DNA of 64,000 nucleotides from Mucilaginibacter terrenus (GCF_003432065.1 NZ_QWDE01000002.1:1-64000); one strand, 5' to 3'. Shown: positions 53,744-61,407, counted from the stretch's first letter. Notes: generated by a model from the sequence alone, not told the origin. Numbers and translations are program-made.

Positions 53744-54417
53744 GCATCGGTGAATTTATAACCCATGCCATAAGCTGCATGGATATAATCTTTTGCGCCG
53801 GCCTCAACCAATTTTTTGCGGATATTTTTTATATGTGAATAGATAAAATCAAAATTATCGGCAATATCGATACTATCACCCCAAAGGTGCTCAGCAATGG
53901 CGCTTTTGGATACCACCTTTCCTTTATTGGCAATGAAGTAAATTAACAATGAATATTCCTTACGAGTAAATTTTACTACCGCCTCGTTCACTCTTACTAC
54001 TTTTGCATCCAGATCGATACTAATCTCATTAAATTTAAGCTGACTGCTTCCGTTGAAAGATCTTCGCCTGACAATGGCCGTAACCCGGGATTTCAATTCA
54101 GACAAATGAAATGGCTTAGTGAGGTAGTCATCGGCGCCGAGGTCGAGCCCAGTTAGGCGGTCATCCAGTGAATTTTTAGCCGAAATGATGAGCACACCAT
54201 CATTATGACTATGTTCTTTTAAATGCTTTACAATATCCAAACCGTTCCCATGAGGCAGTGTAAGATCAAGTATCACACAGTCGTAACGATAAACGCTTAC
54301 TTTAGCCAGTGCCGTCGTAAAATTGGTTGCTGTTTCGCAAATACTATCGCTGCCGGTAAAGTAGGCCTCAATGCTATCGCGCAGACCGGTCTCATCTTCT
54401 ACAATAAGTATTTTCAC
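53740..54417 (-). CDS. OmpR/PhoB-type response regulator
   Basis: The 225-residue protein has a receiver domain (acidic Glu/Asp in ILIVEDETGLRD, phospho-acceptor Asp in YDCVILDLTLPHGNG near residue 52, Lys in GADDYLTKPFHLSEL near 103) and a C-terminal winged-helix DNA-binding domain (FTRKEYSLLIYFIANKGKVVS, SHIKNIRKKLVEAGAKDYIHAAYGMGYKF). It is the partner of the kinase at 52472. Binding sites upstream of tolC are expected but I could not identify them. Confidence 0.93.
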   Translation of the reverse strand: MKILIVEDETGLRDSIEAYFTGSDSICETATNFTTALAKVSVYRYDCVILDLTLPHGNGLDIVKHLKEHSHNDGVLIISAKNSLDDRLTGLDLGADDYLTKPFHLSELKSRVTAIVRRRSFNGSSQLKFNEISIDLDAKVVRVNEAVVKFTRKEYSLLIYFIANKGKVVSKSAIAEHLWGDSIDIADNFDFIYSHIKNIRKKLVEAGAKDYIHAAYGMGYKFTDA

Positions 54418-54468
54418 TTTATAAATTTAATATTTAAAGTTAGAGGATTGCAGTATTCGCTACTGTAA

Positions 54469-55053
54469 TTATCTCAACAGCATATCTATATTGGCAAGCT
54501 TGTGCTCCTGTAATTCGGTTTTTCCGAAATCTGTAAAGTATTTATGCTGTATTAGCATATTCAGATTTGTTTTACCCCATTGCTCATCAGTATAGCGTTG
54601 GTTTAAAACAAGGTCCCATTCGCTGCGGAGGCGCTCCGCATAAGCTGGATAATCATCATCCGCCAGGTGAAACATATCAGCATCGCACATTATTTGTTGT
54701 AAAAGCGTTTGTGGCGCTTGCGGCATTTTAGTAGCTTCAATACAAGCTAAAATATCATTAGTGAAACTTGCAGCCGCATCTACCTGCTTTAGAAAAGTAG
54801 CTGCAATACCAATGCTATTGTCCTCATGGCCAAGGTAAGCATAGCAATAACCGGTATCATGAAACCATGCAGCGGTTTGTACAATAACCATTTCGAGATC
54901 GCTTATCTTGCATTTAAACCCGATCTCTGTAACTGCGTTTACCACATACTGGGTATGTGATAAATTATGAAAGTGCATGCTTTTTGATAGATGGGTATTT
55001 AATAAATCCTTCGAAAATTTAGCAGCCAGCCTAACTAATTTGTACAATGCCAT
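54469..55053 (-). CDS. HD-domain phosphohydrolase
   Basis: The 194-residue protein carries the HD metal site in order: HFHNLSHTQYVVNAV (first His), AAWFHDTGYCYAYLGHEDNSI (His-Asp pair) and MCDADMFHLADDDYP (final Asp). HD proteins of this size cleave nucleotides or cyclic dinucleotides, but the substrate cannot be read from the sequence. It lies 51 bp upstream of the response regulator on the same strand. On its other side is the candidate transfer origin. Confidence 0.85.
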   Translation of the reverse strand: MALYKLVRLAAKFSKDLLNTHLSKSMHFHNLSHTQYVVNAVTEIGFKCKISDLEMVIVQTAAWFHDTGYCYAYLGHEDNSIGIAATFLKQVDAAASFTNDILACIEATKMPQAPQTLLQQIMCDADMFHLADDDYPAYAERLRSEWDLVLNQRYTDEQWGKTNLNMLIQHKYFTDFGKTELQEHKLANIDMLLR

Positions 55054-55071
55054 TAAAATTTTTTTGGCGAT

Positions 55072-55220
55072 TTACCAAAACATGTTGGAGAAATTTTGAA
55101 GTGCAAAGAATTCAAATGGATAAAATAATAAAACCTTTATACCTATCTATATTCAGAACTAAAAAATTAAGTAATCAGTTTAAGCAAGTTATGTTTTGGT
55201 AATACCAAAACGACTTGCTT
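55072..55220. other. Candidate oriT: nested inverted repeats before mobC
   Basis: A dyad is built from AAGCAAGT (55182-55189) with ACTTGCTT (55213-55220) and GTTTTGGTA (55193-55201) with TACCAAAAC (55203-55211). A further TTACCAAAACAT at 55072-55083 is the exact inverse of ATGTTTTGGTAA (55191-55202). The region is a gene-free 340-bp gap directly ahead of mobC and the relaxase, the usual site of oriT. Confidence 0.6.
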
Positions 55221-55392
55221 TCGTTCGGTGTGCTCCTAATTGCTACCTCACTTCGTTCCGCAGACCAATAAAAGAAGAGGTGGATATTAGCGTTTTTGCA
55301 TCCGCCCGAAAATTATGTTTCTGTACTACCGAAATGCTTGTCATAAACGCATTTTTTTAAACCCCAGCTTTGCTTCTAATCAATGCAGCAAA

Positions 55393-55737
55393 ATGGCCCG
55401 GCCAAAAAAAGAAAAAGAACATAAGCTATCCAAAGTGCTCGTAGTTCGCCTGACCGAAAGCGAATTGCGGCAACTGGAACAATTCAGCATCATGTGCCGC
55501 CAGCATGTTTCCGTAATGGTCAGGAAACGACTTTTCTCGGGCAATTACCCTAAAGCCCTGCCTCCGAAAATCACCGTCCAGCTATACGCTGAACTCAACC
55601 GCATCGGCGTAAATCTGAACCAACTGACCAGGCAGGTGAATTCCGGCAAACTGGCAGTGGGATTGCTACAGGTACTAAATGCGCTGTTTGCCCAGCAGCA
55701 AACCATCATTAAGCACTTACTGGATGATCGCGGTTGA
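55393..55737 (+). CDS. mobC: Relaxosome accessory protein MobC
   Basis: The 114-residue protein begins ARPKKEKEHKLSKVLVVRLTESEL with a ribbon-helix-helix-like DNA-binding stretch, and contains the MobC motif LYAELNRIGVNLNQLTRQVNSG followed by a C-terminal helix. MobC proteins help the relaxase open the origin of transfer. ATG 55393 is chosen over an upstream alternative at 55315 because it starts the conserved domain. It overlaps the relaxase start by 14 bp, which is typical of mob operons. Confidence 0.9.
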   Translation: MARPKKEKEHKLSKVLVVRLTESELRQLEQFSIMCRQHVSVMVRKRLFSGNYPKALPPKITVQLYAELNRIGVNLNQLTRQVNSGKLAVGLLQVLNALFAQQQTIIKHLLDDRG

Positions 55738-57022
55738 AAAGTTCGGATCAAACTTTATAGGTGCGTTAGCTTATAACCTAAAAAAGCTGAATCACCCGGA
55801 TAGGAAGCAACAAGCCGAGTTATTAGCGACCAGCTTCATTTCCCTATTGCCGGGCGATATAAAGAAAGAGGTGGAACTGATCAGGCAGCTGCGGCCGACA
55901 TTGGGCAAATACGTTTGGCACACCAGCCTCAATTTTTCCAATGATGAGAAACCGACGAACCTGACTAACGCGAATTTACTGGACATTGCTTTTGACTATA
56001 TGAAAGCCATGGGGTATGATGATAACCAGTACCTGATCGTCCGGCATTATGATGCAGACCACCCTCATGTTCACTTACTGGTCAACCGTATCCGTTACGA
56101 TGGCAGCGTCGTATCCGACAGCAATAATTACAGGAAAAGTTTATCTGCGTTAAGAAAGCTGGAAGAACAATATAACCTCATATCATTAGCACAAGATAAC
56201 ATTGGATCAAAAAATCAACTTAACCTTGGAGCCGGCGAACAAAGTAATGAGCTAACGGCAGAACTTTATCGCAAAAGAACAATTGAACCGCGTAACCGTG
56301 CAACCCAGCGCTCTCTGACCAAGAACGAAATCGAAAAGGCGGTGCGTACCGGTATTCCTTCAGATAAAAGCCTTTTACAAGCCTTGCTTGAGCCGATCAT
56401 CTTTAAAAACCATCAATCTCTTCAAGAATTTATTAAACGCTGTGAGCAAGCTGGTATATACTTGCTCTTTAACCAGGCCAGCACCGGTAGGATAAGCGGC
56501 ATCACTTATTTTATCAATGATTTTAAGATCAAGGGCCAGGCATTAGGTAACCGGTTCAAGTGGGCGGAGCTAACTAAATTTATTGACTATGAGCAAGACA
56601 GAGACCGCAAGGCAATTAGCCGCGCAAACGATCTTACAAAAGCAAGATACAGCGAACTCACTACAGCCGGAAAATCAGTTGAAGGACAAACCGCAGCAGG
56701 AAGACAACCAGGCCATACTGGTTCAAACGTTAGCCCAAATGCAACTAAACGCGACAGCGAGCGCGAAGTTTCTTCGGGAGATGAAAGACAGCCAGCAAAT
56801 AAACGCACAACGGATAACCGATCTGGAGAAGACGGTAACCAGTCAACAGGTAGCGCTAAAGATATTAAGGACGATAGTTATATTGATACTGATAGCAATA
56901 GTTACACTGGTACTGATTTACAAAGCAACCCAAGAATAGAGATAAGTGATGATATCGATGATGAAGCAATTCACGGCAGGAACAGGCACCGTCAAAGAAA
57001 GGCCAGAACGAACAAAAGATAA
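55724..57022 (+). CDS. mobA: Relaxase/mobilization nuclease (MobA-like)
   Basis: The 432-residue protein has the relaxase nuclease domain in its N-terminal half: MIAVEKFGSNFIGALAYNL with a candidate nucleophile Tyr near residue 17, the WHTSLNFSNDEK strand, and the metal-binding three-His motif in RHYDADHPHVHLLVNRI (near residues 98-114). The C-terminal 150 residues are polar and disordered (Arg/Asp/Ser/Thr-rich). A second reading frame lies within that part at 56589-56939. It nicks oriT and would pilot the element through a helper conjugation channel. Confidence 0.92.
   Translation: MIAVEKFGSNFIGALAYNLKKLNHPDRKQQAELLATSFISLLPGDIKKEVELIRQLRPTLGKYVWHTSLNFSNDEKPTNLTNANLLDIAFDYMKAMGYDDNQYLIVRHYDADHPHVHLLVNRIRYDGSVVSDSNNYRKSLSALRKLEEQYNLISLAQDNIGSKNQLNLGAGEQSNELTAELYRKRTIEPRNRATQRSLTKNEIEKAVRTGIPSDKSLLQALLEPIIFKNHQSLQEFIKRCEQAGIYLLFNQASTGRISGITYFINDFKIKGQALGNRFKWAELTKFIDYEQDRDRKAISRANDLTKARYSELTTAGKSVEGQTAAGRQPGHTGSNVSPNATKRDSEREVSSGDERQPANKRTTDNRSGEDGNQSTGSAKDIKDDSYIDTDSNSYTGTDLQSNPRIEISDDIDDEAIHGRNRHRQRKARTNKR
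56589..56939 (+). CDS. Overlapping frame inside the relaxase gene: coiled-coil membrane protein
   Basis: A 116-residue frame, shifted relative to the relaxase and wholly inside it, encodes a hydrophilic Gln/Asp-rich N-terminus, a long helical/coiled-coil region (LREMKDSQQINAQRITDLEKT) and a clean C-terminal membrane helix (ILRTIVILILIAIVTLVLIY). Such a layout is protein-like, and small C-terminally anchored membrane proteins are known in other mob regions. The relaxase frame in the same interval is low-complexity, as expected where a second frame is under selection. Translation is not proven. Confidence 0.6.
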   Translation: MSKTETARQLAAQTILQKQDTANSLQPENQLKDKPQQEDNQAILVQTLAQMQLNATASAKFLREMKDSQQINAQRITDLEKTVTSQQVALKILRTIVILILIAIVTLVLIYKATQE

Positions 57023-57056
57023 TGGAGGCTAAATTAAATATTGGTATAATTCGCGA

Positions 57057-57087
57057 TTTGCGAATTGAAGAGTAAATGGTAAATTTG
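57057..57087 (+). promoter_or_regulatory. Promoter for the winged-helix protein gene
   Basis: TTTG at 57057-57060 and TAAATTTG at 57080-57087 have a 19-bp spacer, matching the Bacteroidota consensus exactly. Because it lies past the ATG at 57076, it points to a later start codon. Confidence 0.7.
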
Positions 57088-57108
57088 TATATGAAGGCAC
57101 ATAACGGC

Positions 57109-57612
57109 ATGAGGCCACACGATCTGGTGGTGCTTCTGAAAATCATCGCATCCGATAGGGATTGGTTAAATAAAGACCTTGCCGCAAGTTTGTTTATTAG
57201 TAATTCGGAGATCAGTGAGTCTTTAAACCGGTCCATGATCGCCAAACTGATCAGCCCTGATAAACGGGTCGTTTTTAAAACAGCTTTATATAACTTTATT
57301 GAGCATGGCTTGAAATTTGTTTTTCCTGCGGAACCTGGCGCGGTTGTAAGGGGAGTACCTACAGCACATAGTGCGCCTATTCTCAAAGATTATTTTATTG
57401 CAGAAGATCATTACGTTTGGGCAAGCCCCGAAGGAAAAGTAAAAGGCCAGGCAATAAACCCGCTTTACCCTAACCAGGTTAAAGCAGCTCTGGCTGATGA
57501 AAAGCTTTATAATATGTTGGCATTAGTTGATGCTATACGTGTTGGCAAAGTCAGGGAACAAAAGAAAGCATTAGAGTTATTAAGGCAATCTTTTGAGTCA
57601 GTTTATGCATGA
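57109..57612 (+). CDS. Winged-helix conserved hypothetical protein
   Basis: The 167-residue protein has an N-terminal HTH (HDLVVLLKIIASDRDWLNKDLAASLFISNSEISESLNRS) and a conserved centre (YNFIEHGLKFVFPAEPGAVVRGVPTAHSAP) followed by a helical C-terminus ending near a KALELL helix. I know it only as a conserved family of uncharacterised, probable DNA-binding proteins. Starts at 57076 and 57091 are also in frame; 57109 is preferred because the promoter box lies over the earlier ones and MRPHDLVVLL begins the conserved domain. It precedes the zeta-toxin-like pair. Confidence 0.65.
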   Translation: MRPHDLVVLLKIIASDRDWLNKDLAASLFISNSEISESLNRSMIAKLISPDKRVVFKTALYNFIEHGLKFVFPAEPGAVVRGVPTAHSAPILKDYFIAEDHYVWASPEGKVKGQAINPLYPNQVKAALADEKLYNMLALVDAIRVGKVREQKKALELLRQSFESVYA

Positions 57613-57726
57613 GAATATAATCAGGATCGAAACAGTTAACCGGCATACTCTCCCAAAAACCTGCTAACCCTTGGGCATAACATTTGTTAAATATGATTAT
57701 ATTTGATTGTTATTTAAAGCGCTCCT

Positions 57727-58068
57727 ATGGAAGTAATACTTGATAATGGACAACGTCCACGCGGCGTTTTCCTTCCATTAGAGGAATGGGAAACACTTAA
57801 ATTCGGCATTAATAAAGCCAGCGAGCTTTATAAGCTAATGGATGACCTAAGTCATCCTGATGTTTTTGAAATGAACGCTTCTCAATTTTCTGAATATTTA
57901 GAGCTCCCTTCACAGCAGCTAGTGAATAAGGCGCTGGAAAATGGACTGTATCTTTCTTATCCTGCAGGATTGCCAAATACTTTTATCCACCAGTACAAAG
58001 ATGGCTCACAGGAAACGGTAGCGTATGACATGGAAACCGGCAAGGAACATATTGTAAAAAAGCGATAG
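57727..58068 (+). CDS. Putative antitoxin-like partner of the zeta-type kinase
   Basis: The 113-residue protein begins EVILDNGQRPRGVFLPLEEWETLK, followed by a helical middle and a C-terminal beta-rich segment (YKDGSQETVAYDMETGKEHIV). I do not recognise the family. The gene ends 3 bp before the zeta-like kinase gene, so the two are translationally coupled in the antitoxin-then-toxin order. The N-terminal LPLEEWE pattern resembles small antitoxins, but this is weak evidence; it may instead be a kinase adaptor. Confidence 0.6.
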   Translation: MEVILDNGQRPRGVFLPLEEWETLKFGINKASELYKLMDDLSHPDVFEMNASQFSEYLELPSQQLVNKALENGLYLSYPAGLPNTFIHQYKDGSQETVAYDMETGKEHIVKKR

Positions 58069-58071
58069 CGC

Positions 58072-58710
58072 ATGCCGGTTTTTACTGTGGTGGCAGGTCC
58101 GAATGGTGCTGGTAAAAGCACTTTTTCTACTTTCTTTTCTCGGCCTGGTACGTTAATTTTCGATCCGGATATTGAAAAGTTTAAAATTGAGAAGCAATTC
58201 CCTGACATAGCGGAGGAGGCACTCGAATCAGCGGTAAACAGGGTATACCTCAATTTTCAAACTAAGGCACTAGGTACGGGCCTGCATCTGACAGTAGAGA
58301 CAAATCTACGGAACGATTTTTTATCAGAGAGTGCTGAGCTCTTTAAAAGTGCAGGATACGAAACCCGGCTCATCTACCTCTTACTGCCAGATATAGCTGC
58401 TTCAATGGACCGGGTAGCTTTGCGTGTAAAACAGAAAGGACACTTTGTAGATGCGGCCAGTATCAAAATCAATTTCGAGCAGGGTCCTCAAAACATGCTT
58501 AAAATTTCGAATTACTTTGACGGAGTTATGCTTCTTTCAGGCATTAATAGCAATCTGGCAATTAATACACAGCCACAGCTTTTATTAACTCTTAAAAACG
58601 GGAAAGTAGTCTTTAAGGAGCAGCTAATCCCTGATTGGTGTAAAGATATGGTTGAATTTACCGAGGTGGCTGTAGCTAACGAGCAGAAACCAAATAGGCC
58701 GAAGCGATAA
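58072..58710 (+). CDS. Zeta-toxin-like P-loop kinase
   Basis: The 212-residue protein starts with VFTVVAGPNGAGKSTFSTFF (Walker A, residues 3-22), then has IFDPDIEKFK, an Asp-rich loop where zeta proteins bind substrate, HLTVETNLRNDFL, and RLIYLLLPDIAASMDRVALRVKQKGHFV, which carries the Arg-rich lid. Zeta kinases phosphorylate UDP-N-acetylglucosamine and stop wall synthesis; this shorter relative may act otherwise. It forms a two-gene module with 57727. On a mobile element this is consistent with an addiction or stability function. Confidence 0.8.
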   Translation: MPVFTVVAGPNGAGKSTFSTFFSRPGTLIFDPDIEKFKIEKQFPDIAEEALESAVNRVYLNFQTKALGTGLHLTVETNLRNDFLSESAELFKSAGYETRLIYLLLPDIAASMDRVALRVKQKGHFVDAASIKINFEQGPQNMLKISNYFDGVMLLSGINSNLAINTQPQLLLTLKNGKVVFKEQLIPDWCKDMVEFTEVAVANEQKPNRPKR

Positions 58711-58807
58711 AAGCATTGTATAAGCTAGGTTCTAGTGCTTGCTATAAGCAGTCCCAATTCGTTGATGCTAATAGCATGCTTCCTTAAAAGTTAATTCAAT
58801 GCAAACT

Positions 58808-59080
58808 TTATTTTCTTTTATGGTTGCCCTCAAGTAAACGCTGAATGTCTTCGTACTTATAATACAGGATACCTCCAATCTTTGTATAATTAATGGTGCC
58901 GTTGACCCTTAAATTTTGAAGAGTTCCCGGCGAAATCTTAAGCATGTTTTTTACCTGGTAGCTTTTGAGCCACTTAGTGTTCTCAGCGATGGGTTTTCCT
59001 TGTAGAATTGCTTTGAAGTCGTTTAATAACAGTTCCCTGAATTCGTTGAGATCTTCTTTCGTTATAATTTCTGTTGCCAT
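58808..59080 (-). CDS. Helix-turn-helix protein (excisionase/MerR-like)
   Basis: The 90-residue protein has a helix-turn-helix of the kind seen in Bacteroidota excisionase-like proteins: KWLKSYQVKNMLKISPGTLQNLRVNGTINYTKIGGILYYKYEDIQRLL (residues 38-85), a MerR/XIS-type wHTH with a DNA-contacting wing. The N-terminus is helical and acidic. Start ATG 59080 is chosen over 59116. It lies next to the right end and the arm-type repeats, which fits a directionality factor for excision, but it could be a plain regulator. Confidence 0.75.
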   Translation of the reverse strand: MATEIITKEDLNEFRELLLNDFKAILQGKPIAENTKWLKSYQVKNMLKISPGTLQNLRVNGTINYTKIGGILYYKYEDIQRLLEGNHKRK

Positions 59081-59429
59081 GATTTGAATTATTTTATACA
59101 AATCTGGTAATAGCAAATTGTACTTAATGACAAGCTTTTCGGTAGTACCGATGTTTTTGTTGGTATTTACGAATTAGACTAGATTATTAAGTGACGTAAT
59201 ACCTCATGTAGTGGTAAGCAAATTATATAACTTCAACCAGGTTTACACACTAACTTCTAATCAGTGATATTTAAAAGATAAAGTTTGGATTTTAAACCTT
59301 TTCTTGCTATATTTATATTGTAGTTCTTTCAAAACCAGTCAATTGATATTAAAATATTCGGTTACCTAATCGGTTACCAACGGGATATTTAAAAACATAA
59401 ATTATTGATAGTCTTTACGATAACTGAAT
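59081..59429. repeat. AT-rich right end of the element with arm-type repeats
   Basis: No gene is seen. ATTCGGTTACC lies at 59356-59366 and the variant AATCGGTTACC at 59368-59378, with the same 12-bp period as at the left end. The rest is AT-rich. Confidence 0.7.
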
Positions 59430-59456
59430 GGTTCGAGTCCCGTCCATTCCGCTAAA
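59430..59456. other. attR: right attachment site
   Basis: An exact 27-bp copy of the tRNA-Asp 3' end (35138-35164), in the same orientation, with divergent sequence on both sides. Confidence 0.93.
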
Positions 59457-59475
59457 TACATTCACAGATGTGCAG

Positions 59476-59515
59476 AACCCTTCAAATTTAGATATTTGAA
59501 GGGTTTCTTGTTTTT
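59476..59515 (+). terminator. Probable original terminator of tRNA-Asp
   Basis: AACCCTTCAAAT (59476-59487) pairs with ATTTGAAGGGTT (59494-59505), then a T-rich tail. It lies 20 bp after attR, so before integration it would have followed the tRNA. Confidence 0.8.
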
Positions 59516-59653
59516 ATGCTCCCCCTCTAAAAACGCCAATATGTTAAGACATCATTTTATGGCGTATTTTTTCGTGTGCACGATGTAGAGAATTACGCTT
59601 TAAAACAGCCAATGCGGTTTCAGGCAGTGGCTGTTAGTTGCCCACAATTTAGC

Positions 59654-59809
59654 TTACAGTATTAGAACCCGATGTGGCACCATCCCGTACCAGTCGCTTA
59701 TTGCCTCCGTGCATCCGACATGCCGCTCAAAGAAGTCGTGGAACGCGCCGTAGCTGATGACCACTGTTTGTTTTACAAAAACGAATTGGAATTTCTGAGA
59801 ATATTTTCG
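59654..59809 (-). pseudogene. Possible gene remnant
   Basis: A stop-bounded frame of about 51 codons without a start reads ...VVISYGAFHDFFERHVG and continues CTEAISDWYGMVPHRVL. The composition looks protein-like, but I do not recognise the family and no flanking frame continues it. The rest of 59516-59894 holds nothing I can name. Confidence 0.3.
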
Positions 59810-59894
59810 CTAGATAGCCTTTTCTATATAGCGTGAGCCATATGAGGAATGGCTAGGATTACTCGTAAAGATAATAGCCATGCCGGCTCAGCGG

Positions 59895-60734
59895 CTATTC
59901 CGGTAACTTCGGGAGTGTCAGCAACGGTAATTTTCCTTTAAAAGAATAGTTCTTGGCATTTGAAGGATAAAGAAGTTTTTCGGTCAGGGACCTCTCCTGG
60001 TGCGTGACTAAAACTAACAGGTCCGGATTGATCTTGTGCAGCATCTTGCCGATATCATCCAAAAGCGTATGGACGATTTTTCGATCGCTTACGATCACCT
60101 CGACATTATAATTGATCTGTTTGCTTAAGGTGGCCGAAACCAATTCAGGAGTGGGGTCAGTTTCGTAGCTTTCTTTAAGGTACAATAGCTGAATGTTGGC
60201 ATTGACGGGCTGTGCGAAAGAAATGACCTGTTTCAGTTCTCTTTTATAATCCGTCAGGTCGCTGGCATAAAGCAGCGTTTGCAGGGGTTTTAGCCGGTAA
60301 TGACTTGGTATCGTTAGCACCGGCACGGGCGAGCGGCCAATAAGATTGCTGGTATGCGTGCCAAATAGCTTTTTAATAGGCCCGGCACCGCGTGTAGCGA
60401 TGCAAATAAAGGAACAGCGTTCTTTTACTGCATGCCGGATGATCCCTTCGGTGACGTCACTGTCATCAATCAATGCAAGTTGGTAATCCAGGGAAGGATT
60501 GCCAACCTGGCGTAAAATCCCCCGGACGAAAGCAGATAGTTCTTTCCGCATGGTGCGTTTGTAATCGGTCGTGTAAATCTCGAAAGCCAGTGGCGACCAG
60601 TTGAACGGTTTGATTAAATGATAAACATAGCAGATCTCGAGCTCAGCCGTTCTGGCTACGGCTTGCTGAACTGCAAACCGGAGGGCTGACTTTGAATTAA
60701 CAGACATATCAGTGGTTACCATGATCTTTTCCAT
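59895..60734 (-). CDS. Universal stress protein with two Usp domains
   Basis: The 279-residue protein contains two Usp units. The first opens EKIMVTTDMSVNSKSALRFAVQQA, with SFICIATRGAGPIKKLFGTHTSNLIGRSPVPVLTI as its ATP-site motif (GxxG...GS type). The second begins TLLYASDLTDYKRELKQVISFA and ends LLVLVTHQERSLTEKLLYPS, lacking a clear ATP site. Tandem Usps are common in Bacteroidota stress islands. ATG 60734 is used; an upstream TTG at 60740 would add two residues. No operon partner is adjacent. Confidence 0.9.
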   Translation of the reverse strand: MEKIMVTTDMSVNSKSALRFAVQQAVARTAELEICYVYHLIKPFNWSPLAFEIYTTDYKRTMRKELSAFVRGILRQVGNPSLDYQLALIDDSDVTEGIIRHAVKERCSFICIATRGAGPIKKLFGTHTSNLIGRSPVPVLTIPSHYRLKPLQTLLYASDLTDYKRELKQVISFAQPVNANIQLLYLKESYETDPTPELVSATLSKQINYNVEVIVSDRKIVHTLLDDIGKMLHKINPDLLVLVTHQERSLTEKLLYPSNAKNYSFKGKLPLLTLPKLPE

Positions 60735-60922
60735 GCTCAAAGATCCTTCATTCTTTCACCCGCGATAATGACCAGCAGCAGTCAATTTACTGATTGATAT
60801 CATTCACGTGACCGCCTTGGAACATAATCCTGAATGATCGATATCTTGCTTCGAACTAACCGGCATCATATGCGGGCCGGTTTGAAAAGCAGACTTTTAA
60901 ATGTCTTTAAGTAATGCCAGCC

Positions 60923-61315
60923 ATGAACGGAGCCCATTAGAACTTGCTCCTTAATCACCTCCCGATCATTATACCAAGCGTTGGATTTTTGGTGATAACC
61001 GGCGGCTTTATTTTGGAAAACGTCAAAAGAACTGTCTACAGCATCTTTATACTCGCGGTGCTGACTATTGCAGCTTTTACCAGTGGGGAAGCAGCGGAAT
61101 AAGAGATCGGTCACCTCCAAGTCGTCAGTAAAAAACTGATCCACCAGCATGAGGAAACGGGAGAAGTGTTTGCCGTACTGGTATATAGTCTGGGTGCCTA
61201 TCCCAGGGCTTTTTTGCCGGCAGATTACCAGTACACTTTTTCAAAATTAAACCTGCCCAAGTGTAAGGCCGGCCGGGGCAAAAGTGACCAGCATCACTTC
61301 AGCGGCATATCCTGA
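60923..61315 (+). pseudogene. Decayed membrane-protein gene with two in-frame stops
   Basis: One frame reads MNGAH-stop(TAG 60938)-NLLLNHLPIIIPSVGFLVITGGFIL...LTIAAFTSGEAAE-stop(TAA 61100)-EIGHLQVVSKKLIHQHEETGEV and so on to TGA 61313. The NGAHxxLLLNHLPII start, TGEAAE centre and LIHQHEE segment match a small Bacteroidota membrane-protein family, so the two stops interrupt one gene without frame change. The C-terminal third looks diverged. No start or Shine-Dalgarno-like site rescues the downstream parts. Confidence 0.7.
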
Positions 61316-61407
61316 TCATCCCAGACCGGCAGTTGTTGTTGTATTTTCGTTGGTGAAGGAAATTGCACCATTATGGGCTCGGTTCCTTTGCTTTCAGCAA
61401 TAAAATT

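Larger units (their letters stand above)
35138..59456 (+). mobile_element. Integrative mobilizable element in tRNA-Asp (24.3 kb)
   Basis: The element is bounded by 27-bp direct repeats of the tRNA-Asp 3' end. A tyrosine integrase gene lies just inside the left end. Arm-type repeats occur near both ends. A mobilization module (candidate oriT, mobC, relaxase) and an excisionase-like HTH gene lie near the right end. No conjugative transfer (tra/VirB4/T4SS) genes are seen, so it would need helper conjugation. Cargo comprises a GntR-controlled ABC transporter operon, a YncE-like/PAP2 pair, an RND efflux cluster with a two-component system, an HD-domain protein and a zeta-toxin-like module. Confidence 0.9.

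Noticed and set aside
60866..61150. 94-codon minus-strand frame
   Set aside because: It lies opposite a decayed membrane-protein gene whose plus-strand frame carries family-like residues; the minus frame shows no motif.
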